Below are positions 15,971-24,195 of a stretch of DNA of 64,000 nt, piece by piece. The translations under genes were made by a program, and so were the position numbers. The notes beneath the pieces are model-generated. The model saw only the letters and a program-made list of their open reading frames with translations. It had not been told where the DNA came from and did not search any database. Source of the DNA: Candidatus Paraluminiphilus aquimaris (GTDB lineage: Bacteria; Pseudomonadota; Gammaproteobacteria; Pseudomonadales; Halieaceae); NCBI RefSeq assembly GCF_026230195.1, contig NZ_CP036501.1:2294001-2358000 (forward strand). Direction: 5' to 3'. Numbering within the stretch: position 1 is the first letter of the stretch; each line of letters opens with the position of its first letter.

Positions 15971-16044
15971 AATGGCGGAGCGGACGGGACTCGAACCCGC
16001 GACCCCCGGCGTGACAGGCCGGTATTCTAACCAACTGAACTACC
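15971..16044 (-). repeat. attachment-site repeat of island 1, tRNA-proximal copy
   Basis: The 74 bp of intact tRNA-Asp that are repeated at 11445-11518. Identity ends exactly where the 5' acceptor strand resumes (GCTCC). Confidence 0.92.
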
Positions 16045-16049
16045 GCTCC
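15973..16049 (-). tRNA. tRNA-Asp (GTC)
   Basis: 77 nt with encoded CCA. Acceptor GGAGCGG pairs with CCGCTCC; anticodon loop CCTGTCACG gives GTC; T loop GGTTCGAGTCC. It is the integration target of island 1. Confidence 0.96.
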
Positions 16050-16097
16050 AGGTAGCCGACACCTTCGGTGTCGCAAGGTCCAAACTCAAAGAGAGTT

Positions 16098-16173
16098 TGG
16101 TGGGTGATGACGGGATCGAACCGCCGACCCTCTGCTTGTAAGGCAGATGCTCTCCCAGCTGAGCTAATCACCC
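16098..16173 (-). tRNA. tRNA-Val (TAC)
   Basis: 76 nt with encoded CCA. Acceptor GGGTGAT/ATCACCC, anticodon stem-loop CTGCCTTACAAGCAG gives TAC, T loop GGTTCGATCCC. Lies ~50 bp upstream of tRNA-Asp on the same strand; the two were probably one transcript. Between them is a hairpin (ACACCTTCGGTGT). Confidence 0.96.
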
Positions 16174-16318
16174 CTGAAAGAGTCGGCGATTATAGAGACG
16201 CCTGCTTTGGTGTCAATTACCTTTGAATAATAAATCATGATTTTTGCCTTTTGTGTAACTTAGCACCTCCAACTTGTGTACACTCGCGCGGCGATTTTGG
16301 TGCAACGCAGGTGATATC

Positions 16319-16675
16319 GTGGAACTGTACGTAGACTTTCGATTTGAAGCCGCACACCGGCTGCCCTTTGTACCCGAGGGCCATAAATGCTCGCGTTTAC
16401 ATGGACATTCATTTTTTGTCCGTCTAGGTATCGTTGGCGACGTCAACCCGGCAACGGGCTGGGTTATTGATTTTGATGACATTCAAAAAGCGTTCGAACC
16501 GATCTATGATCAGCTAGACCATCACTACCTGAACGAGGTCGAGGGTCTTGAAAACCCAACCAGTGAAAATTTATCTCGCTGGATTTGGAGTCACCTCAAA
16601 CCACGATTAGCCTCGCTCGATTACGTAGAAATACGAGAAACCTGCGATGTTGGCTGCATATATCGCGGGGATTAG
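16319..16675 (+). CDS. queD: 6-carboxy-5,6,7,8-tetrahydropterin synthase
   Basis: 118 aa from the GTG at 16319, the start that gives the usual QueD N-terminus [19 protein letters not shown]. Zinc ligands: the His of AAHRL and the two in CSRLHGHSF; the catalytic Cys is in KCSRLHGH. The rest fits: [44 protein letters not shown]. Converts dihydroneopterin triphosphate to CPH4 on the way to queuosine. Stands alone next to two tRNA genes; a separate two-domain PTPS-like protein is encoded at 54944. Confidence 0.92.
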   Translation: MELYVDFRFEAAHRLPFVPEGHKCSRLHGHSFFVRLGIVGDVNPATGWVIDFDDIQKAFEPIYDQLDHHYLNEVEGLENPTSENLSRWIWSHLKPRLASLDYVEIRETCDVGCIYRGD

Positions 16676-16990
16676 AAGCCTGCTCTTATCAGCTAAATCC
16701 TCTCCAATCCAGCTTCTTTTCTTCTTTTTTTTATAAAAATCTATTGACTCGTGAAAAATCTTATTCACACGCAGACATGAAACTGTCACTTTGTGACACT
16801 TAGTTTAGATAGGCGCAAATTCACTTAAATAAAGCAATGTAAGTTATTGTTTTAATTTAATAATTAGTGATTGGTTAAAATTTAACCAATTTGTTTGCGG
16901 TGAAGAATTTAAGGGCTTTGACGCCCGAACAAACAAATTACCCACCAAATTATCCACAGGTTATGTGGACAGATATGATTAATTTGGCAC
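16676..16990. other. AT-rich intergenic region with DnaA-box-like motifs and a palindrome
   Basis: 315 bp between queD and the esterase. Contains TTATTCACA (~16761) and TTATCCACA (~16950), both fitting the DnaA-box consensus TTWTNCACA. Also a perfect 10-bp inverted repeat with 1-bp centre (ATTGGTTAAA A TTTAACCAAT, 16870-16890) and a run of low-GC sequence (16830-16890). It could be a regulatory region or a DnaA-binding locus; two boxes are too few to call an origin. Confidence 0.4.
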
Positions 16991-17782
16991 TCAAATCTCT
17001 GCGTCAAAAAATTGTCGCACGGCAGCACTCACAGCAACCGGTTCCTCTTGGTGCAACCAATGTCCAGCTCCTCTGACAGTTACCATGTCAAAAGACGAAA
17101 AAAGCGGGGAAAACGCTCTGGCAGACTCATCAGTGACATAATCTGAAAGCTCTCCTCGAACCACAAGTGTGGGACCCGAAAACTGCTTGGCTCTACCGCA
17201 TCGCGCGGATATGGCACCCAAAATACTCTCGTATCCAATCCTCAGCCCGTTCAGATTAAAGCGCCACTGGACGTAACCCTCACTGCTAATGTGTGCACTC
17301 GCTAGTAGAAAGTCGGCAATCCGAATGTCCTCAAGCAGTGGCTGCATGATGGCTCTTGCCTCGGAACGTGACCCAACTCTTGCCTCTCGCACCGCGTTCA
17401 GTGCGCTAAAGACTGCATCGTGACGACTCGGATAAGCCACTGGGGCGATATCGAGAACGACAAGCTTTTCGACAAGAGAGGGAAAGTCCAGCGCTAGTTG
17501 CATCGCAACTTTGCCCCCCAAGGAGTGACCGATCACCCTACTCTGCCCTATTTCATTTTCAGCCAGCCAGGCGGCTAACGCCTGCGCATAAACCTGCACC
17601 GACGCCTCTGACAGCCACGGGGACTTTCCATGGTCTGGCAGATCCACGCTATATACGACGTAGTCTTCTTTAAACGCTCGCGCCAGTTGCCCAAGGTTAT
17701 TGGCAGACCCAAACAGTCCATGCAAGAGCACAAGGCGCCTCTCGCCGCTGCCCGTAACCTTAACGTTCAAATTTTCTGCCAC
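16991..17782 (-). CDS. ybfF: alpha/beta-hydrolase, YbfF-type esterase
   Basis: 263 aa. LLHGLFGSANNLGQLAR forms the oxyanion-hole strand, nucleophile Ser87 sits in VIGHSLGGKVA, and the catalytic His is in GAGHWLHQEEP near the C-terminus. DLPDHGKSP and LDIAPVAYPSRH are typical of the YbfF acyl-CoA/ester hydrolase group. Cytosolic; natural substrate unknown. Divergent from the lipoprotein gene at 17844. Confidence 0.85.
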   Translation of the reverse strand: MAENLNVKVTGSGERRLVLLHGLFGSANNLGQLARAFKEDYVVYSVDLPDHGKSPWLSEASVQVYAQALAAWLAENEIGQSRVIGHSLGGKVAMQLALDFPSLVEKLVVLDIAPVAYPSRHDAVFSALNAVREARVGSRSEARAIMQPLLEDIRIADFLLASAHISSEGYVQWRFNLNGLRIGYESILGAISARCGRAKQFSGPTLVVRGELSDYVTDESARAFSPLFSSFDMVTVRGAGHWLHQEEPVAVSAAVRQFFDAEI

Positions 17783-17843
17783 TTAGCAGCCTCCTTTGTT
17801 AGGATCGCGCAGGACTTACTTGCCGACAATGACAGGGGGAATC

Positions 17844-18656
17844 ATGTCCAAGGGAACATCAGCCAGTAAAACGCTTTTCATAGCAACACTAGCGATTTGC
17901 GCTGCGCTACTCAATGCATGTGCCTCAGGTGGAAATGTGAGCGGTAGCGGTTTCAACCCCACAACACCCAAAAATGCGCTCGATGCCACTGCTGTGCAAA
18001 GTGCCGATATCAAGCGGGTCGTTATTGCTGATGTCAATCTCGGCTCACCATCGCGCAAGTACCTTCAGAAGCGTGAGAATGCCGTTGACGCGATTATCGC
18101 CGACGCCCTTGAGCGTGAGGGTTGGGAGGTGGTTTCCACCCGAGAGTTCACACAGCGCTGGCGAAACGCGGTATCGATGCACGGCGACCCTGTCGACCCT
18201 ACTACAGGGCGTGTTAATAGCCGCACCTTTTCCCGAATCGTGAATACGATCAAAGACCAAATGATGGAGTCCTCAAATATCGACGCCCTCATATTCACCG
18301 ACCTGTTAGAAAAAGACGTCTATTTCTCCCAGGGTGTTAACCGAGTCGCGAGATGGGATGGTGTAACGCGCAAGCCCCCAACCCAAGGCGGCGGGAACGG
18401 CGTGTCCGTGAATTTTAACTGGAGTGTGCCGGTTGCCGCGACGACAATCCGCATCTCAATCTTTAACCGAAACCTCGAGCGTATGTTTGTTGGCGAGGGC
18501 GGCATTGCCCTAAACGAGGCAGTGGATACACGAAGTGGGACTGGCTTTGTTCGCCGACGTGAAATTCTAGGTAACGAAACGCACATCCGTGAGGGTGTTG
18601 CCTTAGCACTTCACCCACTCTTCCCCATGAAAAATTGGCCTGGCGACCCTGACTAA
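17844..18656 (+). CDS. hypothetical lipoprotein
   Basis: 270 aa from the ATG at 17844, chosen for the AGGGGGA ribosome site 7 bases before it. Lipoprotein signal with lipobox LLNAC-ASGG. The mature part is soluble: IKRVVIADVNLGSPSRKYLQK, then DALEREGWEVVSTREFTQRW, and an Asn-rich GGGNGVSVNFNW. The early strand-helix pattern resembles periplasmic proteins that assemble on the outer membrane, but no family is recognised. Ends just before the convergent HupE-like gene. Confidence 0.7.
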   Translation: MSKGTSASKTLFIATLAICAALLNACASGGNVSGSGFNPTTPKNALDATAVQSADIKRVVIADVNLGSPSRKYLQKRENAVDAIIADALEREGWEVVSTREFTQRWRNAVSMHGDPVDPTTGRVNSRTFSRIVNTIKDQMMESSNIDALIFTDLLEKDVYFSQGVNRVARWDGVTRKPPTQGGGNGVSVNFNWSVPVAATTIRISIFNRNLERMFVGEGGIALNEAVDTRSGTGFVRRREILGNETHIREGVALALHPLFPMKNWPGDPD

Positions 18657-18673
18657 ACCCCACCGCGCGCAGC

Positions 18674-19651
18674 TCAGGAGAGCAGCGCGCCTGTTCGCTC
18701 TAGCACCCAAAACGTCGAGACTGCACCCAACACATATACAGGCGCTACACGCAGCCATGAAGCGGAGCTCAAGCGGGTCACAACAGCACCTACCAGAGTG
18801 AGAAATGCCACAAAAATAAGCTGGCCTAGCTCGATTCCCACATTGAAAAACAATAGGGCCGCGGGAAGGTGCATCTGAGGTAAACCTGTTTCCGCAAGCG
18901 CTCCAGCAAACCCCATACCGTGCAACAGACCAAAGCCTCCAGCCAAATACCACGGCCGTGCCCAAAGGCGGCTTTTTCTCTGGGTTTTGGATAGCTCATA
19001 AGCCAACACCCAAATTGATACGGCGATCAACCATTCAATTAAAGCCTCCGGATTTGTGACGATACCCAAAGAGACAAGTGCGAGCGTAATACTGTGCCCT
19101 ACCGTGAATGCCGTTATGGTGTACACCAATCGTCTTCCCCAGCTGACCAACAACAGGAGTCCGGCGACAAAAAACAGATGATCGATGCCAACGGCAATGT
19201 GCTCTGCACCTAGCCAGAGATAATGTAACGCCGTATCCAATAAGGATCGCTGCGAGGGCACGACAAATACCGGGTCGGAAATCGTGAGCACCTCTTGAAA
19301 AAAGACCCCCGGCTGCGGCCTCACTGACACCACGGCAGATGACTGGTTCGCCGCGAGTCCCGAGACACTTAGCGGTAAACCTTCCATCGACTCGCCGGTA
19401 CACTGCCACTGCTGACGAAGAACTTTCCCTGTCCCCTCTGGAAACCAGGGGGTCTCCGATACAACCGCACACTCATCTGGCAATACGGGTAACATTGGCA
19501 CATTGGAGGTCGCTTGAGCAGGCGTTTTCCAGACGACAGAAATTTCGCCGTTTGGCAATGCACGGACATCAAGCGCAGACGGCGCAAATCTGTGAGCCTG
19601 AGTCACCAAGGGCGTCAGCAAGATCAGGAGAGCTACCAAAATACGCATCAC
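18674..19651 (-). CDS. HupE/UreJ-family membrane protein
   Basis: 325 aa. Signal peptide ending TQAHRFAPS, then a ~130-aa periplasmic domain, then about six membrane helices with the HupE/UreJ signature: LGAEHIAVGIDHLFFVAGLLLL, TAFTVGHSITLAL, GLLHGMGFAGALAETGL. The conserved His residues suggest nickel or cobalt transport in relatives. No hydrogenase or urease genes are in this window. Its start overlaps the stop of the PPIase-like gene (ATGA), so the two are translationally coupled. Confidence 0.82.
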   Translation of the reverse strand: MMRILVALLILLTPLVTQAHRFAPSALDVRALPNGEISVVWKTPAQATSNVPMLPVLPDECAVVSETPWFPEGTGKVLRQQWQCTGESMEGLPLSVSGLAANQSSAVVSVRPQPGVFFQEVLTISDPVFVVPSQRSLLDTALHYLWLGAEHIAVGIDHLFFVAGLLLLVSWGRRLVYTITAFTVGHSITLALVSLGIVTNPEALIEWLIAVSIWVLAYELSKTQRKSRLWARPWYLAGGFGLLHGMGFAGALAETGLPQMHLPAALLFFNVGIELGQLIFVAFLTLVGAVVTRLSSASWLRVAPVYVLGAVSTFWVLERTGALLS

Positions 19652-20583
19652 AGAACCACCTCATAGCGTGCCAAGCGCGCATCAACCCACTGCTCAATGG
19701 CATCATCTTCGGCAGCCCGCCGTAAATCACGCTGCAGGTCAGCGGACACCTCATCGAATGTTTTCACCCTTTGCGGCAGTCGATCCTCCAGCCACACCCA
19801 ATGTTGCCCAAAGACAGACGTAAAGGGTCCCAGCCAGGTTTCTACTGCAGGATCCGCGTCGATGAGATCCTCGGCAAACTCGCGGGCAAATTGATCCCCA
19901 AACTGTCTCGATATATCCAGCAGGCTTACATTGCGGAATCGATAGCCCGAGAGGAACACATCACTCTCAGTTCGCGCCTCATCAGGAGAGACGTTAGCCC
20001 TCAGTGACTTCGCTAGTGAGTCTATGCGTGCTTCTGATGTCTGTGGCCGCAAAAATACGTGCGAAAAGGAGAAGTGCTCGGGCTCCTCAAACTCCGACAA
20101 CCGGCGGTTGTACTCGCTGCGCAGTGCTTCATCTGTAGGCTCAAAAGCAGACTGCGTGGCCACGATTAGGGTTTCCATTACTTGCACCGTTCGTCGCCGC
20201 ACTACCTCATCTGCAAGATGCAGGCGCAATTCCCACGCCTCGGATAGCAGCATCTCATCGGGTACGTCACGCTCTGGGTTCATAAAGCGCATATTGCGGA
20301 TGAGTCGCCTTTGGACAACGAGGTCCTGCTCAATAACACCGCGCTCGACGGCCTCAATAAATAGGAGCTCCTCGCGAAGCTCTCGCTTTTTGATCAACTC
20401 AAGCTGCTGCGCTGTGAGCTCCGTAGGCTGCAGCTGGCGTATCGCCTCTGCTTGAAGCGCAACCCGCTCGGGGTTCGGTGGACCCAACTGCGGCTTAGGC
20501 TCTGGAAAAAACCATAGGTTAAGAATAAATAGGACAACACCAGCAAAAACGAACTGGTTAGCTATGGACTGATAAAACCGCAT
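19648..20583 (-). CDS. membrane-anchored parvulin-like peptidyl-prolyl isomerase
   Basis: 311 aa from the ATG at 20583, preceded by GGGGGAG. One N-terminal membrane helix (FVFAGVVLFILNLWFF), then a SurA/PpiD-like helical chaperone region, then a parvulin domain starting EPEHFSFSHVFLRP and continuing FGDQFAREFAEDL--WLGPFTSVFGQHWVWLEDR. The catalytic pattern is partly degenerate. Probably assists folding of exported proteins. Coupled to the HupE-like gene by a 4-base overlap; such pairs suggest the isomerase serves the membrane protein. Confidence 0.72.
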   Translation of the reverse strand: MRFYQSIANQFVFAGVVLFILNLWFFPEPKPQLGPPNPERVALQAEAIRQLQPTELTAQQLELIKKRELREELLFIEAVERGVIEQDLVVQRRLIRNMRFMNPERDVPDEMLLSEAWELRLHLADEVVRRRTVQVMETLIVATQSAFEPTDEALRSEYNRRLSEFEEPEHFSFSHVFLRPQTSEARIDSLAKSLRANVSPDEARTESDVFLSGYRFRNVSLLDISRQFGDQFAREFAEDLIDADPAVETWLGPFTSVFGQHWVWLEDRLPQRVKTFDEVSADLQRDLRRAAEDDAIEQWVDARLARYEVVL

Positions 20584-20604
20584 GTAACACTCCCCCAAGG
20601 TGCG

Positions 20605-21165
20605 CTAAAAGTGCGTCAGGAAATCCTCGGGGTCAAGGTCTGGGAGATTTTTAGAGGGCCCCTTGCGCGTACCGATATACAAGAAGCCAATGACCTCGTC
20701 TTGATGGCTGCCCCCCAGCGCCTCGATCACATGAGGATCGGTTGCATACTGCCCTGTCCGCCACATACTTCCGTAGCCCAGCGCGTTGGCTGCAAGCGAC
20801 ATGGCGTAAGTGGCTGATGCCGCCGAACCGACCTGCTCGTTACGATCAACTTTGGGGTGTAATTTAAAATCGAGCATAACGGCAATGAGGATCGGCGCTC
20901 TAAGCGGTGCCTTGAGCGACTTGGTTAGCTGCGCTTCATCCGTCACCCCTCGCAAACGCAAGCTCTCGTTAAGAACAACACCGAAATCGTCGCGGCGATC
21001 ACCCTCAATAACAACAAAGCGCCAAGGGCGTAAGAGTGCGTGATCGGGCGCTCTCAAACCCGCACGCGCAATCTGAGCCATCTCATCGGGGCTTGGGCCT
21101 GGCGCGTCGAGGCTGCCATGTGATACCCGCTCGGTCAGCAGTGTCAGTACGTCGTCTTGTCTCAT
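20605..21165 (-). CDS. ydjA: nitroreductase family protein, YdjA-like
   Basis: 186 aa. FMN-binding pattern of small nitroreductases: LRAPDHALLRPWRFVVIEG near residue 35 and GYGSMWRTGQYATDP with VIGFLYIGTRKG. The RAPD(H) start is typical of YdjA. A flavoenzyme reducing nitro compounds or quinones with NAD(P)H. Ends 22 bp before the PPIase-like gene; possibly the first gene of that transcript. Confidence 0.85.
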   Translation of the reverse strand: MRQDDVLTLLTERVSHGSLDAPGPSPDEMAQIARAGLRAPDHALLRPWRFVVIEGDRRDDFGVVLNESLRLRGVTDEAQLTKSLKAPLRAPILIAVMLDFKLHPKVDRNEQVGSAASATYAMSLAANALGYGSMWRTGQYATDPHVIEALGGSHQDEVIGFLYIGTRKGPSKNLPDLDPEDFLTHF

Positions 21166-21223
21166 GTCACCAGTCTATCAAGGGTTCTGCGGCGTTGTTA
21201 CATTAAGATGCCCGCCTGACACA

Positions 21224-23026
21224 TCAGACTTTCAAATTCCAATCCTTGGGAAGCAGCCTTTGCGTGATATCGATTGCCACATCACCGATCATGAGGTGAT
21301 CATCTTCCATGTGAATGTCCTCATCAGACAGCACGCCATCGTTAAATCGGTACATGGGCTGCCAGTCTCCATTTAAGCGCGCTTTTTCAGTATCCTCGCG
21401 GCACTGATCTACTGCCTCGCTTTTAGCGCGCCAATCAGAGATCGCCCTAGCGGTATGGCATTGGGCAAGGAGCTTCATCGAAACATCGGGACTCAACACC
21501 GTGGCGGTTGCGTTATTTCCGCCGAAGCCTTTGCTGTTGACGAGCGCATAAGCACAGTCCTCAGTCTCTACATCGCGCAAGGCGAAGGTCAACCGATCGG
21601 TAACCACATCGTCCGCAAGCCTATCTATCGAACCGATGCCCGGCACCCAGCCTGACTCCCATATTCCCAGTAACGCTGCCATTTGATCACCCGCTGCCGC
21701 ACCCAATGAATGCCCGGTATGACTCTTGATAGCCGAGACACGCCAATTCTCCACTGACATTGCGCCTGCAATGGTACTGAAAATCGCTGACTCAGAGGTC
21801 CGGTTCTGCGGGGTGCCGGTACCGTGTGCCATAACCACACCGGTTCGTTCAAACGACGGCTCGTCTAAAATATCGCGTGCTGCTTGGGCTGCGCGCGCCA
21901 TCGTCATGTAATTTCCTGCGCCTGGACCGGGTATTGATTTTTTTGCTCCATCGGCATGTACCGAGACAAACGGCACGGCCCCAAGGATGGGTGCACCCTG
22001 CTCAAGTGCGAGCGCATCGTCCATTAGAATCATCACTTGCGCCGATTCACCCATTACGAACCCGCAATTGTCTCCAAAGGGTCGGCAAGCCGATCGATGA
22101 TGGATCAGTCCCTCCTCCCCTACCCCTTGCAGTTGGCGCAGCTCTTTATCGGTGGCGAGCGCACCCATGGCAACGTAGCCGTCCATGAGCTCGGGGAGAA
22201 TAGGAGCCTCAGCCGCACCGACTACCGCGATGCGGGCTCGACCTGACTTAATATCGTCGACACCCCGCTGAAGGTTATAGAGAAAGGTGGCGCAAGCGCC
22301 GAGCGCTGGCCCTGTGTGACCCATCGACTTGAGGACGTAGGCGTTAAGGAAATCACCGGGCATTTCTGCAAAACCGAGTGGGCAATTTTTCGCGCTAACG
22401 CGCTCACCTCGAAGCCCCGCTGTCATCATGCCACCGGTGGCCGCCTCATCTAGCTGTCCCATCGAACTTGAAACGTAAACACTCACCGCATCAGGCGGTA
22501 AGGACCCCGCAAGTTGATCCCAATCAAGCCCCAGATCGGCCAGCGCATCAGACATTGCATAGATAGACATTTGCAACCCGCGAGGATGGTTTCGCGACGT
22601 GTAGAGCGCCCCGGGATCGAAACCCATGGGCAGCTGTCCCGCAACGCTGACATCGAACTCTCGCTGAGTCGGCACCAAAATTGTGTCCCCAGAGGATAGA
22701 CCTCGCAGTGCGTTCTGAGCCCGGGATGTGGTGAAGCCATCGGGAGATAAATTCACAACGCCATGGACGTCGTCAATTCGGTAACGGTGATTGATAGCCA
22801 CTGCAGAGGGATCAAAGTGCTGATGCTCGATTCTACGAACCAGCGTACGCGCTAATATTTCGTCTTCAATGTCCGAGTCCATCATGACGCCTAGCGCCTG
22901 TATGGTTCGGTTTCTCGCTTCAATATCGATGGAATTTATAACCAAGCGATTATGAGCATGGCGGTGCGAAGAACGCCCGGCGGTGTTGATCCCCCCGGAT
23001 GCAACAATGACAGGTAAATTAGACAT
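21224..23026 (-). CDS. fabY: beta-ketoacyl-ACP synthase, FabY type
   Basis: 600 aa, much longer than FabB/FabF (~410). Catalytic triad: Cys245 in GPALGACATF, His401 in VMAHGTGTPQNRTSE, His439 in IKSHTGHSLGAAAGDQ. The N-terminus LPVIVASGGINTAGRSSHRH resembles Pseudomonas aeruginosa FabY, which replaces FabH in starting fatty-acid synthesis by condensing acetyl-CoA with malonyl-ACP. Divergent from the GlxA-type regulator, sharing an 85-bp promoter region. Confidence 0.85.
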   Translation of the reverse strand: MSNLPVIVASGGINTAGRSSHRHAHNRLVINSIDIEARNRTIQALGVMMDSDIEDEILARTLVRRIEHQHFDPSAVAINHRYRIDDVHGVVNLSPDGFTTSRAQNALRGLSSGDTILVPTQREFDVSVAGQLPMGFDPGALYTSRNHPRGLQMSIYAMSDALADLGLDWDQLAGSLPPDAVSVYVSSSMGQLDEAATGGMMTAGLRGERVSAKNCPLGFAEMPGDFLNAYVLKSMGHTGPALGACATFLYNLQRGVDDIKSGRARIAVVGAAEAPILPELMDGYVAMGALATDKELRQLQGVGEEGLIHHRSACRPFGDNCGFVMGESAQVMILMDDALALEQGAPILGAVPFVSVHADGAKKSIPGPGAGNYMTMARAAQAARDILDEPSFERTGVVMAHGTGTPQNRTSESAIFSTIAGAMSVENWRVSAIKSHTGHSLGAAAGDQMAALLGIWESGWVPGIGSIDRLADDVVTDRLTFALRDVETEDCAYALVNSKGFGGNNATATVLSPDVSMKLLAQCHTARAISDWRAKSEAVDQCREDTEKARLNGDWQPMYRFNDGVLSDEDIHMEDDHLMIGDVAIDITQRLLPKDWNLKV

Positions 23027-23111
23027 AGATTTTATTAACTTCGGTTATCACTAAGCCCTTTGATTGTAGGAACAGAGCACATTATAATTTTGTGTTTTTC
23101 AGACACATATC

Positions 23112-24116
23112 ATGAAAAAACCGACGGAAAAATTTCGCATCCCACGCATTGCTGCACTCATTCACAGCAATGCATTAGCGAGTTCAGTCACCCTACCCAT
23201 GGAGCTCTCTATGGCAGCAGGGCAAGCTGCGGGGCAAGTATTCGACGCTGATAACCACGTATCACTGCTGTCGCCTGAGGGCGGCATGATTACGACGAGC
23301 GGCGGACTGACAGTTGAAACCAAAGCGATCGACAGTGTTGGAACACTCGATTTATTGGTTATATCAGCCATCTGGCGAGATCCGCGGCGTGTATTAACGA
23401 AGCACCCTAGTTTAGTCCCGTTTATACGCCGGATCGCGGAGTCCGGCGCAGCCATTGCAGCCGTTGGCACTGGAAGTTTTCTTTTGGCTGAAACAGGACT
23501 GCTCAGGCGGAAAGCGGCTACGACCCATTGGTTTTGGTTCGACGAATTCGCTAAGCGTTACCCGGAGATCGATCTTCGACGCGACCAGCTCATCGTGCAA
23601 TCTAACAATCTTTATTGTGCTGGAAGCGTAAATTCAATCAGCGACCTGTTGGTTTACCTCATGGGTGGCTTTTACAACCCTGAAGTAGCGAGACGAATCG
23701 AAAATCAATTTTCACCTGAAATCCGTCAGCGTTTCCGAACCACACAACTCGGCTCACATATGCTGCAAGAGCATTACGACGAGATCGTCATGGACCTGCA
23801 GTTATATATGCGTGAAAAGCTGCGAGCACCTGTCTCCACGATTGATTTTGCCGGGCGATATGGGCTGTCAGAACGCACACTTTCACGGCGCTTTCAGCGG
23901 GCCACGGGAACCACACCATGGCAATTCCTGCTCACTTTGCGCATGAGCGAGGCGGCTACGCTACTCAGAACAACCAACTTATCGGTCACACAAGTGGCCG
24001 CAGAAGTGGGGATTACCGATTCCGCGCATTTTGCTCGCCAATTCAAAAAAACCAATCAGTTAACGCCAACTCAGTATCGCAAAGCCGTGCGGGGTAAGAT
24101 GTTTTCCGCCAACTGA
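23112..24116 (+). CDS. GlxA-family transcriptional regulator (DJ-1/PfpI domain plus AraC HTH)
   Basis: 334 aa. Residues ~10-200 form a DJ-1/PfpI amidase-like domain (RIAALIHSNALASSVTLPMELSM; ESGAAIAAVGTGSFLLAETGLL) with no Cys at the nucleophile elbow. Residues ~240-330 are an AraC double HTH (STIDFAGRYGLSERTLSRRFQ; LSVTQVAAEVGITDSAHFARQFKK). Its ATG lies 85 bp from the fabY start, so it probably regulates fabY, itself, or both. Confidence 0.88.
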   Translation: MKKPTEKFRIPRIAALIHSNALASSVTLPMELSMAAGQAAGQVFDADNHVSLLSPEGGMITTSGGLTVETKAIDSVGTLDLLVISAIWRDPRRVLTKHPSLVPFIRRIAESGAAIAAVGTGSFLLAETGLLRRKAATTHWFWFDEFAKRYPEIDLRRDQLIVQSNNLYCAGSVNSISDLLVYLMGGFYNPEVARRIENQFSPEIRQRFRTTQLGSHMLQEHYDEIVMDLQLYMREKLRAPVSTIDFAGRYGLSERTLSRRFQRATGTTPWQFLLTLRMSEAATLLRTTNLSVTQVAAEVGITDSAHFARQFKKTNQLTPTQYRKAVRGKMFSAN

Positions 24117-24195
24117 GGGACGTCTTTTCATTGAGACGCCGATGCCGCTGTGGCTTAATCGCTCACCATAATAAATCGCACTGGAGTCTCATCTC

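Larger units (their letters stand above)
11445..16044. mobile_element. Island 1: degenerate integrative element at tRNA-Asp
   Basis: A 4.6-kb segment between two identical 74-bp copies of the 3' part of tRNA-Asp (11445-11518 and 15971-16044). The intact tRNA is at the right, next to the remnant of a tyrosine recombinase. Cargo: a DUF805-like membrane protein, two ABM-fold proteins, two unknown membrane proteins and a small gene shared with island 2. Cargo genes are separated by repeats R1, R2 and R3, and R1 and R2 also occur in island 2. The integrase lacks its catalytic half, so the element cannot excise by its own enzyme. Confidence 0.88.

Noticed and set aside
16676-16990. Chromosome origin oriC
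   Set aside because: Only two DnaA-like boxes, no dnaA, mnmG or parAB nearby. Reported only as a curious region.
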